Shown: positions 36,796 through 50,382, counted from the stretch's first letter. The stretch: DNA of 64,000 nucleotides from Ophioderma brevispina (GCA_023653785.1 JAMKCH010058492.1:37741-101740); one strand, 5' to 3'. Notes: generated by a model not told the origin, from the sequence alone. A program made the numbers and translations.

Positions 36796-39700
36796 TGATA
36801 TAACAGAGCCTTGAGCATTTATGCTTACAAATGGGCTACTTTTCATCAAAAAAGAAAGATAAAAGCCAAAATTAATAGAAATGCTATTTCTTTCCCAAAG
36901 TGACAGATGTTATGTGTTCATTTGTTGACGTTCACATGCGATGTCACTTGTGTATGTGTTTAGTGGGTTGTGATTTGGTTTACAGCACTTTGACACCGTC
37001 TAAAATCTCCGATCAGTGGCTGAAAAGTTGTATGCCTGAGAGCTGATATTATGATCCACATTTATGTCATGTTAGATTTCTTTGAGTAGTAATCAGTACT
37101 ACCTGTCCCAGGGCCGGATTGTCGCCGGCTAAACTGTCACCCCCATTGGGAATTCTAAGGAAATCCAATGAGGAGGGTAGCTGGTTACCCTGGTAGAACT
37201 AAGGGTGTTGGCTCTGGAGAGCTAATGGTGGCTATCCAGCACATTGACATCAGGAAGGGCATCCGGCAAATTATCTCTTACTCTAATTACTCCTCACACA
37301 GCAATATCTGTGAATGTGAGGTGAATCTGGCCACCCCTGTTAGCGGGGATAAAACCGAATTTAAAACTTTTGGTTTTACTACTTCTACTACTACTACACT
37401 TTAGGAGTGGGAGATCTTCTTGTTCACCTGTGCTTGTTTCATCCATCTGCCATAGGCATAGATCCCAGGGGATGGGGGACATATCCCCCCAATATTTTGA
37501 TGAGGGGCTTGGTCAATACGATCATCCCCCAATGTTGATGCCCATTCATGTGTTTTTGACAAAAAATAACCTCATATTTTACCTTAGTAGTTTAAAAATG
37601 CTAAATTTCTGCACGGTTCACGTGCATTTTGTTCTAATTACAATTACATTTAACGATTTTAGCTTCTAAATGGCAAAATTTTACTAGTGCACATGTACTA
37701 GTAATGGTTCTTATCATCAAAAAACCTGTTTCATTAATAAATTTTCATTAATCCATCCCCCCAATGTCAAAAAGAAATTTACGCCACTGCCATCTGCAGT
37801 TGATTACACATTACAGAAAGAAGTCCTCCCCCCCGGTCCCTCACCAAATTTAGCCTTACCTTGTTAAAAGTGATGGGTAACTGGTCAAATTATGGTTAAA
37901 ATAGGAAATTCTTGCGCTCTTCGCATGCATAATTCAGCATATTTAATGTCATATTTGACTAATTGCAATTTTAGCATGCCTTTACCCATTTTGCCTGCAA
38001 ATTTCACTTCAAGTTTCCCCCATTTTCCTCCAAAAAATTGATCCTGTTGCTGCCACTATCTCATCATTCTTTCTTCACTTTCTCCACCCTACCTGATTGA
38101 CAAATTCAGAGATGTAACTTCTCCGGAAATTTCCGGATTTCCGGATTTTTGGCCTTAAATTAAAAAAATTCTGGAAATTTAAAAAAAAAAAAATTTTTTT
38201 TTTCAATTTCTGAGATCAAAGTGTCATTGATTAAGATAAAACTGCATCAAAAACCCAAGTTTTAAGTACCAATTTATTTTAGAAACGGGGTCTTATACCC
38301 TAAAATCACGTAAAAAGATACGTTCCCCCGGAGCTTCACCGGATGCTACGCTAAAATTTGGCCTTCCCATCGGTTCGAATTTTGGATTTTCAGGAAATGG
38401 GACTATTTTACATCTCTGCAAATTACATTAATATTCACTTCAATATGAAATGCAGCTTCCCAATTACTTTTCCATTGGAATTTTTACCAAAACTCTGGTC
38501 TGTTCATTGATGGGGTACATCAGCACAACCAACAATCATAACAGGACAAGAAATGAAAATGGTTGTACAGAGTCAAAATGGCGGTCCAAAACCGGTTTTT
38601 ATGACATGCCTGCTTCACTTCTGCCCAAAAATGAAAACATGTTCCTTAAAATTTGGCTCATAATAGTGAGATTAATGTAAATTACCGTGTGAAATAAAAA
38701 TTCAACAAAAATTTTACACCCTGTACGCGGAATAGAGACACTGGCACAATTTGAAAAATAGTGGCGCGCCCTCAAGATTTTTCAAATCAATATTTTTGCA
38801 TGGTTGTAAGGCTTTTAACAGGGTGATTAAAAAAAAAGTACAACCAATTGAACGATTTTTCATGGAAACCCCTCTGTGCTATTCATATATTCTCTTTCTC
38901 TGTAGTACGATCCTTGTTTTTTGTTAGCCCTCATTAAAATTAACGGCATTAAAATTGATTAGTTAACAATTTGCGGAAGTGAAAGTACCCAAAGTGAAAG
39001 ACCGACAAGCTACCGCTAGAGTAGCCCAAGAGTACTCTTGGTTTTACATTCAGTTGTTGGGGATTTGTGTGTTTTTTGCATATCGGGGAATAGGGTCCTC
39101 CATTGAATTACCATTTGGAATAATGTTCAGGGCAAAAAAAAAAACCCCATTGACGTAACCAGTCTGTGGGTGAGGGTGGGAGGAGGGTGGGGGTAAGGGC
39201 GGTAATCCCCCACTCGAACCTTTCCCCCTCCTGGCCCCAATAGAGATAAGGAAAGTAATAAATTGATAGTATGAAATTTACACCGTGGTCCCAGTGTTCA
39301 CCCTTTGGTTTGCAAAATGTGGTTTTTAGTGATTCGTTCAAAGTTAAATATGGCTCACCACCGCCTGGTCCTCTTCCCCAATCAAATGAAAATGTCTGGT
39401 TACATCACTAGGTAAGACTATAAAATGAAACAAATTTTAAATAGTATTGAATGATAATTTTGTGACTTGAAGCAAACATTTGCGCATTCTTTTCAACCTC
39501 TTGGATTTTCAATTTAGTAAACTTTTCCAAAATACACATCTGGGGGGGCTTGCATAACAGATAAGCCATTAAAATGTTCCATTTTAAAATATATCCTGTT
39601 AATATCATTAAATCTTAAGTAATCTACATATCATTCCAACACATGTCCTGCGTAAAATTTGAATACGGCGCCAACAAATCAACTTGTTATCTACGTGAAA

Positions 39701-41480
39701 GCCTCACGCTGCGTAGAGAAGTGAGTCTCATGTGTAACAGTTTAGCGAATTTGTTTCGTGGCTGCAAATGGATACCTTCACAAAAATAACTGTATCCTTT
39801 GAATGGCTGGATCGATTTTTAAAAATTTAAAATTATTGTAAAGCTGATTAACAGGCGATTTAATTAACACCGGAATTAATTTGGTAAATTTCGTTAAGGT
39901 TTCCTGTTCATAAAAATCCCTCATTTGGTGTACTTTTTTCTGACTCATCCTGTATATACAAAACCCTCAACCCGAAATGATTAAGACCAAATCAGCCTAG
40001 CTTCCTTATGGTTAAACAGAACCGATTTTATAATTTCAAAAAAACGTCGCCGGCGACGTTAAATTCAGCAGAAGACGACGTAAAATGGCGTTTTCACACA
40101 AGAACACGCACGCCGTATGCAATGTTTCCCACGCTATGCAAACTGTTTGATCGGTCTATAACCTTTGTGGTTTTATTATCGTGAGTACATTCAAAAATAT
40201 TCATGTAATATCACATTTGTTGATAAAGTTATGGAAAACTTAAAAGTTTGGACCTACAAATTACCTGGTGTCTTTATCCTCATAATCAATGTCCTATCTG
40301 TTTTGGGGCATGTTATTTTTATGTGTAAAATTATCTCTGTTCTTCCAAGGCCTAGACTATCATTTGAAGCAAATTGAGAAATTTTCTTATTTTGTGAATG
40401 TCCAGTGGCAGCTTTAAGGGCAAAACACATTTTGGAATAGGCCACCAAAATGCTAACTAATTTAATTTATTCTTATAGTATTAAAACTCCATGGTCGCTT
40501 TTAGTTTTTTTCCACCAAAATATGCGCACCTGATATTTAAGCAACTACATAAAATCTTGGGTCAAAATGTAATTTAGCGCTAAAACAGTGCTTGAAATGA
40601 AATCCCTGGTCACAATGGCCCCCGCCCTCGTCACGCACTTAAGTGTTATTCTAGTTTCATTCAGCAGACATTGCAAACTGGACTTTGTCAAGGTTTATTT
40701 TTGTTCATGGATACCCTAACCCTAGTACAGTGTAAACCTTAAATGGTGATAAACCAGTTTATTATTTCATACATGTAAAGCTCTTTGTAAATCATGTCTG
40801 CTTATTCATTGATCTCAGGAAATGATAAACCACAGATAATAAATTCTGGATCAGTATTTCCCCTGTTTGATTCTTAAAATGGATTTATTATTTCAATGTT
40901 GCAAGTGATTCATTAAATAATTATAATTTGCACAGCCCATATGTCACTGTTTAGTGTAAAGAGTATGAGTAAGGGAAAATGGTGTTTTGGTGTTGTCTGC
41001 TGTGAGCAGAGTGGCGCATACAGATTACTATGGTAATATGTCAGGGGGGGTAGGACATGCCATTCTGACAGCAACAGTCTGAATTCAAATCGGCATCAAC
41101 ATCCGGCGCGACTTGAGTGCTAATCCTTTCAAAGACTTAATGGTAGGAGGGCGCTATTACGTTTATTGGACAGTTACACTCAGACTTGACTAAGTCTAGG
41201 CCTGGTCACAAATATTTAAATCTAAATGACCGTTATTGGAAATTACACTATTTTGCAGCGGGGTTAATCCACTAACCCCGACGGATTTTGAAGTCAATAA
41301 TTATTCTTTAATTATCATGATATTACTAAGATGTATTGAACTAAGGTTTAAGAGGAGATTTTGTAATGAAACTGAGACAGAGACTGCCATAGTAAATGCA
41401 TGTAGCAGTTCCCCAAATTACCGTTTGGAAATCCCCAATGCCCAAATCGAGCAGGTCATGTCATACCCCCCCTGGTAAAA
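36796..41480. other. Intron sequence, one dispersed repeat and scattered low complexity
   Basis: Apart from the repeat at 37093-37402, nothing is recognised. 38105-38220 has reiterated CCGGA and an A/T run. 39140-39200 is G-rich. Open frames such as 37168-37404 belong to the repeat. Confidence 0.45.
37093..37402 (+). repeat. Dispersed repeat family 3, copy 1
   Basis: Runs from AGTACTACCTGTCCCAGG through AATGAGGAGGGTAGCTGG, GGAAGGGCATCCGGC and TTAGCGGGGATAAAACCG to an ACT-trinucleotide tail. An inverted copy is at 43329-43735. The word order, and a 3' microsatellite tail, fit a retroposon (SINE-like) but no polymerase III boxes are clear. Confidence 0.75.
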
Positions 41481-41496
41481 TGTGCATATGTGGTGT

Positions 41497-41557
41497 GGGT
41501 GTGTGTGTGTGCGCGTGTGTGTCTCTGTCTGTGTGTGTGTGTCTGGGTGTGTGTAGT
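41497..41557 (+). repeat. GT microsatellite
   Basis: GTGTGTGT runs interrupted by GCGC, CTCT and CTGG. Confidence 0.9.
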
Positions 41558-42145
41558 GTTATTGCTTTCATATTCTTTTACCCATTGATCAATTAACTTC
41601 ACACTTGGTCAAAAGAACCACTGGCCCAAGACTCATATGGGGGGTGTGCACCAATTGACATCTGATCACCCCATGTGAACTTTGACCCCATTCGCAAACC
41701 ACGATGGCAGACTACATGAGCTGATAGAACTGACTGTTTTAGTGAAAATGATAAAAAATCATGATTTTCACACAGATGCATGAAGAAAATTCATTATTTT
41801 AGCATTCACATAAGCTTGTTTAGATTAGTTTTGTGCCACTTGCACAAATGCAGGGAGGTACTAATCCAAATTCTGTGTGTCTGCCCGTGTGTGCACATGG
41901 GTGTGTGTTTGTTTTATATTTTTGGTTACAACCTTTTTCAAATATTGCCCATGCATGGACATCTTAATTCTAATTGCCACCAAACTCGGGTCATAAGTGC
42001 ACCAAAGGGACTTGAATATCATGGTAGGGTTAATGGTAACATACCAAGGTCAAAGGTCATTAGAGGTCAACTTGTGCAGAGAGTGAGGTCAACTTGTGCA
42101 GAGAGTGAAGGAAAGGTGGATTGTGAAAGCAACAACACTAGTGCC

Positions 42146-42439
42146 CAGAGGGTGTTTTGAGTCAATCCCACAATGCACTAGTTTTGGGAAATTTCACCTC
42201 ATAGGTCATGTGACCACATAAAATCCTATTCTTAACACATAAAAACCCTGACTTTAATGCTCATTTTAAAGCCCACAAAAAAGCGTTTGTACTTAGGGAA
42301 TTTTTTTGCATGATTGTGAATGTCTTGTGGTTCTTAAAGTTTTGGAACACTTTTTATCCCTAAGTACTGACATGTATTTAGTACAGTACAGTATAGGCAT
42401 ATTGCTATGCATCATGGGATTGATTCAAAACACCCTCTG
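42146..42439. mobile_element. CAGAGGGTG-end MITE, copy 2
   Basis: 294 bp. It starts CAGAGGGTGTTTTGAGTCAA and ends GATTCAAAACACCCTCTG. It is flanked by identical 9-bp direct repeats ACTAGTGCC (42137-42145 and 42440-42448). Length and TIR start (CAG) recall hAT-like elements, which make 8-bp duplications. With 9 bp here the superfamily stays open. Confidence 0.9.
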
Positions 42440-42652
42440 ACTAGTGCCATAGTGGTGGTCCGGAAACCGCCTTGCTTAATATATCTGATCTAATTTGAAA
42501 TATTGACCAAATGTGGAAAAAAGCAATGTTTCCTACGACTTGTTTATATTATAGGGCATGAAAACCAATATAGATCAATTTCCTTCTTTTTTAAGGGAGA
42601 AAACATTTCTATAATTTAATGTTCTTGTCACAGTTACAATCTTGATTTTTAG

Positions 42653-42668
42653 AGAGAGAGAGAGAGAA
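42653..42668 (+). repeat. GA microsatellite
   Basis: Eight GA units (AGAGAGAG) in AT-rich sequence. Confidence 0.9.
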
Positions 42669-43328
42669 AGCAAAAATTACAAAATTGTGAAAATGAACTC
42701 AGAGTCCATTTAGTAAAAATGTGCAATAATGTGCCTCAAAATGTGAGCCTCTCTTAATATTAAACACTTTCTGTCCTTTTGACCAGGGCTGGAAAAAATG
42801 TGTATTTCCCGGGATGAGAGCCACACAGAGTTCCCACCATTTTTTAATATATTTCTTTATCTGAAAGTCAAAACTTCAAATGGTCAAATTTCCCAGGAAG
42901 GAGCTTCCTAATTTCCCAACATTTTCCCACCATGCTTTTGACTGTCATATTTCTTATGTACACAGGATTGGTTGGCTAGTTTTGTCTCAAAGCTAATCAA
43001 TATAATTAAAAAAATGGTGCACAGCATATAAGGAAATATATCAATTTTGGTTTCAGTGGTAAACTCTGTCATGCAACTCCACTTTAAAGGGTAGGGCCAG
43101 ACTAAGAAATTTGAATATATAATGGAAAGAGATAATGGTTCGTCCCAGTACTTGGTGGGTGTCCTTCGGAACTTATACATACTGCATATACTCATACTCA
43201 CAACAACAAGTCTGGTGAATTTCGTTTCAGGTCGATCGCAGTTTAGTCAGCTATAGAAGTGCTCCAATTGGCTGATCGTTAACAACATGCAGTTCATTCA
43301 TCAAAGTTCAAGGCAGGGCCTAAAGTTA

Positions 43329-43735
43329 GTTAGTTATACCAAAGTTTTAAATCCGGTTTTGTCCCCGCTAACGGGGGTGGCCGGATACACCTCACACTCA
43401 GCAATACTGCTTTGTGAGGATTTATTGGAGCAAAAAGATAATTGACCGGATGCCCTTCCTGACGCCAATCCACAGTTTTCGGCGGTGGGCCTAGCCTTTG
43501 GGCAACCGTGCCCACCATACAAGGCAGCATGTGCTGGATGGCCGCCAATAACTCTCCAGAGCTGACACCCTTGTAGGTAGATCTTCTTTTTCATTCTACC
43601 AGGGTAACCAGCTACCCTCCTCATCAGATTTCCTTAGAGAATCACTCAGATTTCCTTAGAGAATCGATGGGGGTGACGGTTTAGCCGCCGACAACTCGGG
43701 TCTGGGACAGGTAGTACTGGTTACCAGGATACCAA
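43329..43735 (-). repeat. Dispersed repeat family 3, copy 2 (inverted)
   Basis: On the minus strand it matches 37093-37402: CCAGTACTACCTGTCCCAG, TGAGGAGGGTAGCTGGTTAC, CAGGAAGGGCATCCGG, GCGGGGACAAAACCGGA. It is longer and carries a segment GGTGGGCACGGTTGCCC missing from copy 1, plus a 20-bp local duplication near 43625-43662. Open frames here are repeat-derived. Confidence 0.8.
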
Positions 43736-45422
43736 TAGCAGGCCCTCAAAGGAAACCTGACCTGACATCTTAAGTAAACTTACTAAAATGCAATATTACA
43801 GCATAAACAACCTTTGGAAGAAATTCTTGCAATATGTTTTCAGCAAGCCTTTCCTTAAATGAATTGGTACCGGGAGCCAGAAATCTAGAAAAAAGCGGCT
43901 CCTGGTCCCTAATTTTTTAGGGAACCGGGAGCCGTTTTGTTACGACCGGGAGTTATTTTAACAAATTGTTAATTACGCAAGTACAATGGTGAAAGTCTCA
44001 AAAATAAAGTCCCGAAATCGACAGATAATTACTCGGCATCGTAACAGTTCCAGCCCCAATAGAAATGGATTTCAATGCTTAAATATTATAATCTAAAGCC
44101 TGCTAAAACAAAGAAATTACATTACCTGATACGTGGTTACGAAAGTTCCCACGATGTGCAAAATTTGGGAATCTGGATGGAAATGATCGACCAAGCTTAC
44201 AAGTTCACTTCCGTCCGGTTTTGAAAAGGCGTTTCTTAGATTTGAGAGTTACACCAGTATTTTAATTGTAAATTTGTTTGGGAGATTAGAAAAACTCCGT
44301 ACGTGTTATTTATTTTTTCTTTTTTCTTTTACCCCATTTTTTTATTTTGTTGATGCCCATATCGGCCATTTATAGTGCGCGTATATGCAATATGGGCAAT
44401 CATTGTTTAATTTTGTTAAATTTAATGTAAGATGTCATAAGGATCCATGTGCTATCGCCGTGCCTAATCGGGGCCAAAGGTTTTTAATGTCGCATTTAAT
44501 CACGACGGTAATGTGCACTGAATACAATTTATGTTGTGTAATTGTATTTCAAAACCAATTAGGATGCCTATTCAATACGAAAGTCTTCAATAACTTTAAT
44601 TCAGGAATTGAGTGCACCAAAGGACTGGGCGCAATTTTGCTTTCAAAATCCGGCGCCCGGGTGCCAAATTTTCTGTCTTACCGAGCGCCAAAACATGGGA
44701 ACCACTGGGTAAAAATCGCCCTGCGCCCGCTAATGGAAAGTCTTGTTTTCAGCCCATTTTCATTAACAGACATCTCACACCAACACCTCTAGGATTTTGA
44801 AATCTGCTCAAGATCTTTGGAGAATGTTTTCAACCAATCAGTGACGAGACTGTATCAAACTCCTCTGCATTTGCTCATAGTCCGATAACGAGACCTAGAT
44901 AGTGGGTGTGCATGTTTGCAGCATGTCGAAATAAGGTGCTTCCTTTCTTCAAATAGCCCACAAAAGAACAGGAAGGACCCTTAACTTGTTTACTTTAAAG
45001 GGTCCTTTTTGGACTCGTAAAAAACTTGATCACTTCCAGATTCCCAACAGCTATCCTGTTACGGACCTTGAAAATTAGTGAGGGAGTGGACTTGTGAAAT
45101 TTTCAAAGTTGAGGGTCCCATGGACCCTTTGATATATTTTTTCTTATTTCCGAAGCCTGAACATGGTCTGGTTCTTAGAATCTTTTTGGTTTCCTCCAAC
45201 ATTTGGGGTCATAAATGGTACTGTCCACTGGGCAATGGTTTCCCACCAACCAGGGCTTTGATTCCCTGCCCAGCTATCGTCAGGTATCAGCGGGTGCCGG
45301 ATAGCACAAGTTGGCCTGTGGTAGTCATCATACGCTAGTCCTTACTGATAGGGGGAGAGGTGAGTAATAGCCATTGAATTAAGGGTACAGTTATAGAAAA
45401 AAAGACCTGGGCTTCCTTTACA
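43736..45422. other. Intron sequence, nothing recognised
   Basis: A 135-codon open frame at 44385-44792 has no recognisable motif and no splice context. The word GGGTCCTTTTTGG recurs loosely. Confidence 0.4.
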
Positions 45423-46246
45423 AGCAATAACCGCAAATTTTTTAATAATAGCGAACACAAATTTTTCAAAAATTTTGAGATTTTTTTACACAGTTACATT
45501 GGTAATTGGTTTGTAAACTATAACCCCTGGGTTTTTGAATGTAATGCTTGAAAGACTACTATGTGTAAGCAAAATAAGACTTTTGTTTTTAGATTAAATA
45601 TCGAAGATCCCCAATAATAATTACCCTCTGCTGGAAACATCCTTCCAACAGTAATAGCCGAGAAAATCGCGCCAGGTAACGTGCCTACACTCATCCATTA
45701 AGCTGTTCCCCTCAGTTTACATACACAAGTCAAGTACAGGGTCCTTTTTTGGTGAAGTTTTGGGCATTCAAAATGGGACAGACAGAAATTTGGCCGCCGT
45801 TAAAAAAGCACGGGCTCCACGATTCTATTACAAGAGGTTTCTTTTAATGACAAAACACAATGTTGAGCATTACATAACTATACTCTGTAAACCTCGAAGT
45901 ACAAAGTAATCAATAAACTCTCATACCAGTCTCCAGGAATGCCCTGGTAATTTTGTCGCTATATGACCAGCATTTTGTTTATCCAATGTAAGAGATTTTG
46001 TTCTTACATCACACACGCTGTATCTTCAACGCGGGCGATTTAGACGCGCCCAAGAGTATAATAAGCGCGTTCTTTTGTAGTAAGGCGCAATAAAGCTGTA
46101 ATCACAGCGCATTGGTTAATTTACTTTGTACTCAAGTTTTGAAGTTATCTATTACTATTACTTACTATACAATTACCAACACACTTTGCAAAAATCTAAA
46201 CATTTTTGAATTTGGGGGCGTCTTCAAAAAATGTGCTATTATTGCT
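45423..46246. mobile_element. Inverted-repeat DNA element, short copy (family 2)
   Basis: Starts AGCAATAACCGCAAATTTTT and, in inverse, ends AAATGTGCTATTATTGCT. Inner shared words with 17381-19156 are TTTTTCAAAAATTTTGAGA, CACAGTTACATTGGTAA and AAACTATAACCC. About 824 bp, half the size of the first copy, no coding capacity. Confidence 0.6.
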
Positions 46247-46642
46247 AACTTCTGAGACTGCATCTTTTCTTTCCAAATTTTGGATGAATGAGAACATTTG
46301 CAAACATTTTCAAAATCAATTAGCACCCATCTAGATTTGGAAGACATTTCTCCATCATTAAACATAAAGCTACCCTGAACAGCACCGCTATGGAATGCCT
46401 TCTATCAGCTATTGAAAGGCAACTGATTTCATTGGGTTTTCAACGTACAAGAAAATAAGGTCGCCAGCATGACCCCATGAACTGACACCTTAGTTTGAAT
46501 TTTCAAAGCTCATAAATATTCCCTCCCCTGATACTTTGCATTGACTGACAAGTGCACAAAAAGTTTTACACAATTTATTGCATAAAAAGCAGTGCAAAAT
46601 TGTATTAAAAATTTTGATAAAAGTTTAATTAATGGGATTTGA

Positions 46643-46759
<117 letters not shown>

Positions 46760-46818
46760 TAAAGTAATATTGTTAGGCAACAAAGGACCTCAGTTTGTCT
46801 CAAATTTAAAGATTATGG

Positions 46819-47491
46819 TACCGTGTTGTTCCTATAAACGCCCCTGCTCTAAAAAATGCCCCCTACGATTTTTTGATAAAACAATTCAAGAAAATGAGTT
46901 AAGCTTACCTAAATCACATGATTTAATGGCCGGGACTGTCATAATCCATATCATAATCGCTGTTGTCATCAATGCTTTCTGCTTATGATCCATCACTAAT
47001 GGTGACTGGCCGCCCAAGCCCATCATAACAAAATCTTACAGCACGGAAAAATGCACTTTCTCATTGATTTTGCCAGGCGACCCTCGGTTATAAAATGACC
47101 GTAAGATATCCAAGAACATCATCAGGTGGTTTGTTCAGAAAGTTACCGTCGCCAAGATCGGGCACAGTGTTTTTTTGCAGATTTCCAAAATGGCTTCCAA
47201 AATAGCGTGGGCTATAGCATGTTCGCAGTTGCTATGGCGAGTTGCTATGACGAGTATTTAACACAGTAGTAGTACAGTTGTAATAGTTTTAATTAGTATG
47301 GAACTTTGACCTCGGTAGGTGCGAAAACAGCATCCGCCTGCTCGTTCGTTTGTATTATTGGTAATCAGTGAAAATAAGCGTGTGTAAGGTGATTTTTGTG
47401 GGATTTTTTACTTTCCATTTTTGACTGTAATAAACTCCCCCCTTTTGAAAAATGCACCGCCCCCGGGGCGTTTATTAGGAACAATACGGTA
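46819..47491. mobile_element. TA-flanked MITE C, full copy
   Basis: 673 bp. It starts TACCGTGTTGTTCCTATAAA, CGCCCC and ends in inverse GGGGCG, TTTATTAGGAACAATACGGTA. A TA at each outermost position fits a Tc1/mariner-type target duplication. It is non-coding. Other copies are at 48645-49289 (left end lost), 51005-51452 (partial) and 55194-56372 (interrupted). Confidence 0.8.
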
Positions 47492-47708
47492 TATTGGTAT
47501 TGTTCACTCATGTCCCATTACAGCCTGTGAATGGTTTGACCCTGAGTGTCTATTTTGCCAAGTCCTTGATCAGTGGCTCTTGACACAAACCACTTCAAGA
47601 GCCACTGACTTAAGGAAAGATAAATTGAGTCATCCTAATACAAGGCAGCACACAGATTAACACATGGCAGCTATTGCACTTACAACCTTGTTGCACTCAC
47701 ATGGTGAA

Positions 47709-48142
47709 TTAAAGACACTATCAGTGATTTACCCAAAAGAGTAAAAATATTTAAAATGTGCAGGAATGGCTTAAAGGTGCAACAAGAGATTTGGGCCACC
47801 CATATAATGCTTCAAATGTAGTGATTGCATATAGATAAGACCCTAAATAGATTTCTTACCATCTGTTTGTCTACAAAAAATGCCTTGAAAGTGAAAACAA
47901 AAGGCGATTTTTGTTTGCTAAATTTCTATATATAAAACAGACTGAATTTAGTATTTGCTCTTATAGAAAATTAGAAATTTCACAATTTTTGTACCTAAGA
48001 AATATTTCTCAGCTTAATCCTTTCACATGGGGACATTTTTGATAGAGAGCTTTACATTAGTGCAAAAATCAGAATTTTCATATTTTTGGGGGACACCTGT
48101 TAAGTGTTATGTGAAATCTCTTGTTGCATCTTTAAAATTGAA
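47709..48142. mobile_element. MITE A carrying nested MITE B (truncated)
   Basis: TTAA at 47709 then AGACACTATCAGTGATTT, interrupted at 47771 by TTAA-AGGTGCAACAAGAGAT. MITE B ends TTGTTGCATC-TTTAA near 48135. The rest of MITE A is cut off at the duplication junction around 48142-48150. Confidence 0.8.
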
Positions 48143-48543
48143 GGTAATGAGACATTTTCAACACATTTTCAAAATCAAAATTAGCCCATCTTAGATTTGG
48201 AAGACATTTCTCCATCATTAAACATAAAGCTACCCTGAACAGCAACAGCATGAGGGAATGCCTTCTATCAGCTATATATTGAAGGCACTGATTTCATTGG
48301 GTTTTCAAGCGTACAGAAAATTAAGGTTTGCAGCTTGACCACATGACTGGACTAACCTAAGTTGTGAAGAGGGGGATAATGTTAGACCCCCCCACGCGCT
48401 GTACATATGCGATGACGCACTGGAAGGTGTCTTGCTTGTTGATTGACGAAGTGCACAAAAGATTTGGTGACAAACTGAATTCTAGCTCTACTTTAGATTA
48501 TTATTGATTGATAAAAGTTTAATTATTGGATTGATTTTCACAG

Positions 48544-48630
48544 TGTTGCTTGGGGTTACAATAATTGTGGACAGGTGGGATCTGGGATACATCAAATATC
48601 AACACGCCAAGAAAAGTGTCATCATTATTG
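48544..48630 (+). pseudogene. Damaged duplicate of the WGYNNCGQ exon (copy B)
   Basis: Reads as copy A but lacks bases in GTGTATGCT (here TGTTGCT) and in GGGGCTACA (here GGGATACA), so the frame is broken twice. Unlike copy A it has a consensus donor AGTAAGT at 48631. It may be an assembly duplicate of copy A, each with different errors, or a real second exon that decayed. Confidence 0.7.
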
Positions 48631-48644
48631 AGTAAGTTTATCCA

Positions 48645-49289
48645 AAACTTAAAAATGCGCCTACGATTTTTGATAAAAAATTCAAGAAAAGAGTTAAAGC
48701 TTACCTAAATACATTGATTTAATGGCAGGGACGGTCATAATCCCATATCATAATAGCTGTTGTCATCAATGCTTTAGGCTATGATCCATCACAATGGTGA
48801 CTGCCGCCCAAGCCATCATAACAAAAATCTTACAGCACGGAAAATGAACTTTTCTCATTGATTTCGCCAGGCGGACCTTGGATAAAATGACCGTAAGATA
48901 TCCAAGAACAGCATTAGGTGGTTTGTTTTCAGAAAGTTACCGTCGCAAAGACGTGCACAGTGTTTTTTTGCAGATTTCCAAAATGGCTTCCCAAACTAGA
49001 ATGGGATATAGCATGTTCGCAGTTGCTATGACGAGTGCTATGACGAGGTATTTAACACAGTAGTAGTTACGGTGCTAATAGTTTTTCATTAGTATGGAAC
49101 TTTGACCTCGGTAGGTGCGAAAACAGCAGTCAGCCTGCTCGTTCGTTTGAGATTGGTAATCAGTGAAAATAAGCGTTGTGTTAGGTGATTTTTGTGGGAT
49201 TTTTTACTTCCATTTTTGACTGTTATAAACTCCCCCCTTTTGAAAATGCACCGCCCCGGGGCGTTTTAGGAACAATCCGGTATATTGTA
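48645..49289. mobile_element. MITE C, copy within duplication I copy 2
   Basis: Begins inside the element (ATGCGCCTACGATTTTTGAT) because the left TIR is missing, and ends GGGGCGTTTTAGGAACAATC. Confidence 0.75.
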
Positions 49290-49493
49290 TTGTTCACTCA
49301 TGTCCCATTACAGCCTGTGAAGGTTTGACCCTGAGTGTCTATTTTGCCAAGTCCTTATCAGTGGCTCTGACACAAACCACTTCAAGAGCCACTTGAATTC
49401 AAGGAAAGCTAAATTGAGTCTCCTAATACATGCAGCACACAGTTAACACATGGCAGCCTATTGCACTTATAACCGTTTGCACTCAAATGGTGA

Positions 49494-50231
49494 TTAAACG
49501 GACAATATCAGGGATTTACCCAAAAGAGTAAAAAAATATGTAAAATGTGCATGGAATGGCTTTAAAGGTGCAACAAGCAAGAGATTTTGGGCCACCATAT
49601 AATGCCTTCAAATGTAGTGATTGCATAGAGATAAGACCCTAAATAGATTTCTTACCATTGTGGTCTACAAAAAATGCCTTGCTTGAAAGTGAAACCAAAA
49701 AGGCAATTTTTGTTGCTAAATTTCTATATATAAAAACAGACTGTTGAATTTAGTATTTGCTCCCTTAGAAAATTAGAAATTCCAAAATTTTTGTACCTAA
49801 GAATTTTCTCAGCTTTAATCCTTTAACATGGGGCACATTTTGTGAAGAGAGTTTACATTAGTGCAAAAATCAGAAGTTTCATATTTTTGGGGGACACCTG
49901 TTAAGTGTTAGGGCAATCTCTGTTGCATCTTTTAATTGAAGGATATAAGTCTGTAGAATTTCTCATAAGTTACTTTTTTTCAACTGAACATTAACAGAAA
50001 AGGAAGAAAAAGGCATGTTCTAGGGACATATGAATCGCCATTGAATTATGTGTTGTGTAAGTGTCCGTACATACAGTAATGACTAAAATATCCGACTTAG
50101 TGATATTAGCCGCGTCTGGTCTTTGAGTGCAGTTTTGTTAGAGTACCGTACTTGTTACAGACATGACAAAAATCTGATTTGTGATATGTTGTTTTATTTA
50201 TGCTTTAGCAAATCAGGAGGGAGTGACTGTA
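49494..50231. mobile_element. MITE A with nested MITE B, nearly complete
   Basis: The outer left end is at TTAA 49494. MITE B occupies 49562-49935 between two TTAA sites. MITE A resumes with GAAGGATATAAGTCTGTAGA and runs to a degraded right end near AAATCAGG (50211-50231). This nesting order proves that B inserted after A. Confidence 0.8.
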
Positions 50232-50313
50232 AGCAAAGAATAGAAAATACAAGTTCAGCTTGTTTTATAAAATGACTGGCCCATTGATGCATGTCTTACT
50301 TTCATCACTACAG

Positions 50314-50382
50314 GTGGAAAGAAAAGTAATATCAGTGGCTTGTGGTCAGACATCATCTCTAGCATTAATAGATAGTGGGGAG
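50314..50382 (+). CDS. RCBTB-like gene, RCC1-repeat exon (copy A, intact)
   Basis: The acceptor TCATCACTACAG precedes GTGGAAAG; the donor GTAAGT is at 50383. The exon codes 23 residues, VERKVISVACGQTSSLALID then SGE, exactly 69 nt and phase 0 at both ends. It matches the end of the third RCC1 repeat in the family ([22 protein letters not shown]). The conserved ACGQTSS-type block is the strand motif common to RCC1 propeller blades. Confidence 0.92.

Larger units (their letters stand above)
48150..50000 (+). repeat. Tandem duplication I, copy 2
   Basis: Same order as 46290-48145. Here MITE A continues to its full length after MITE B, so this copy, not the first, retains the right flank. Confidence 0.85.

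Noticed and set aside
41780..42160. 126-codon + strand frame
   Set aside because: Its end runs into the CAGAGGGTG MITE and its start is in low-complexity GT-rich sequence.
44385..44792. 135-codon + strand frame
   Set aside because: No motif, no splice context, located in a long intron.
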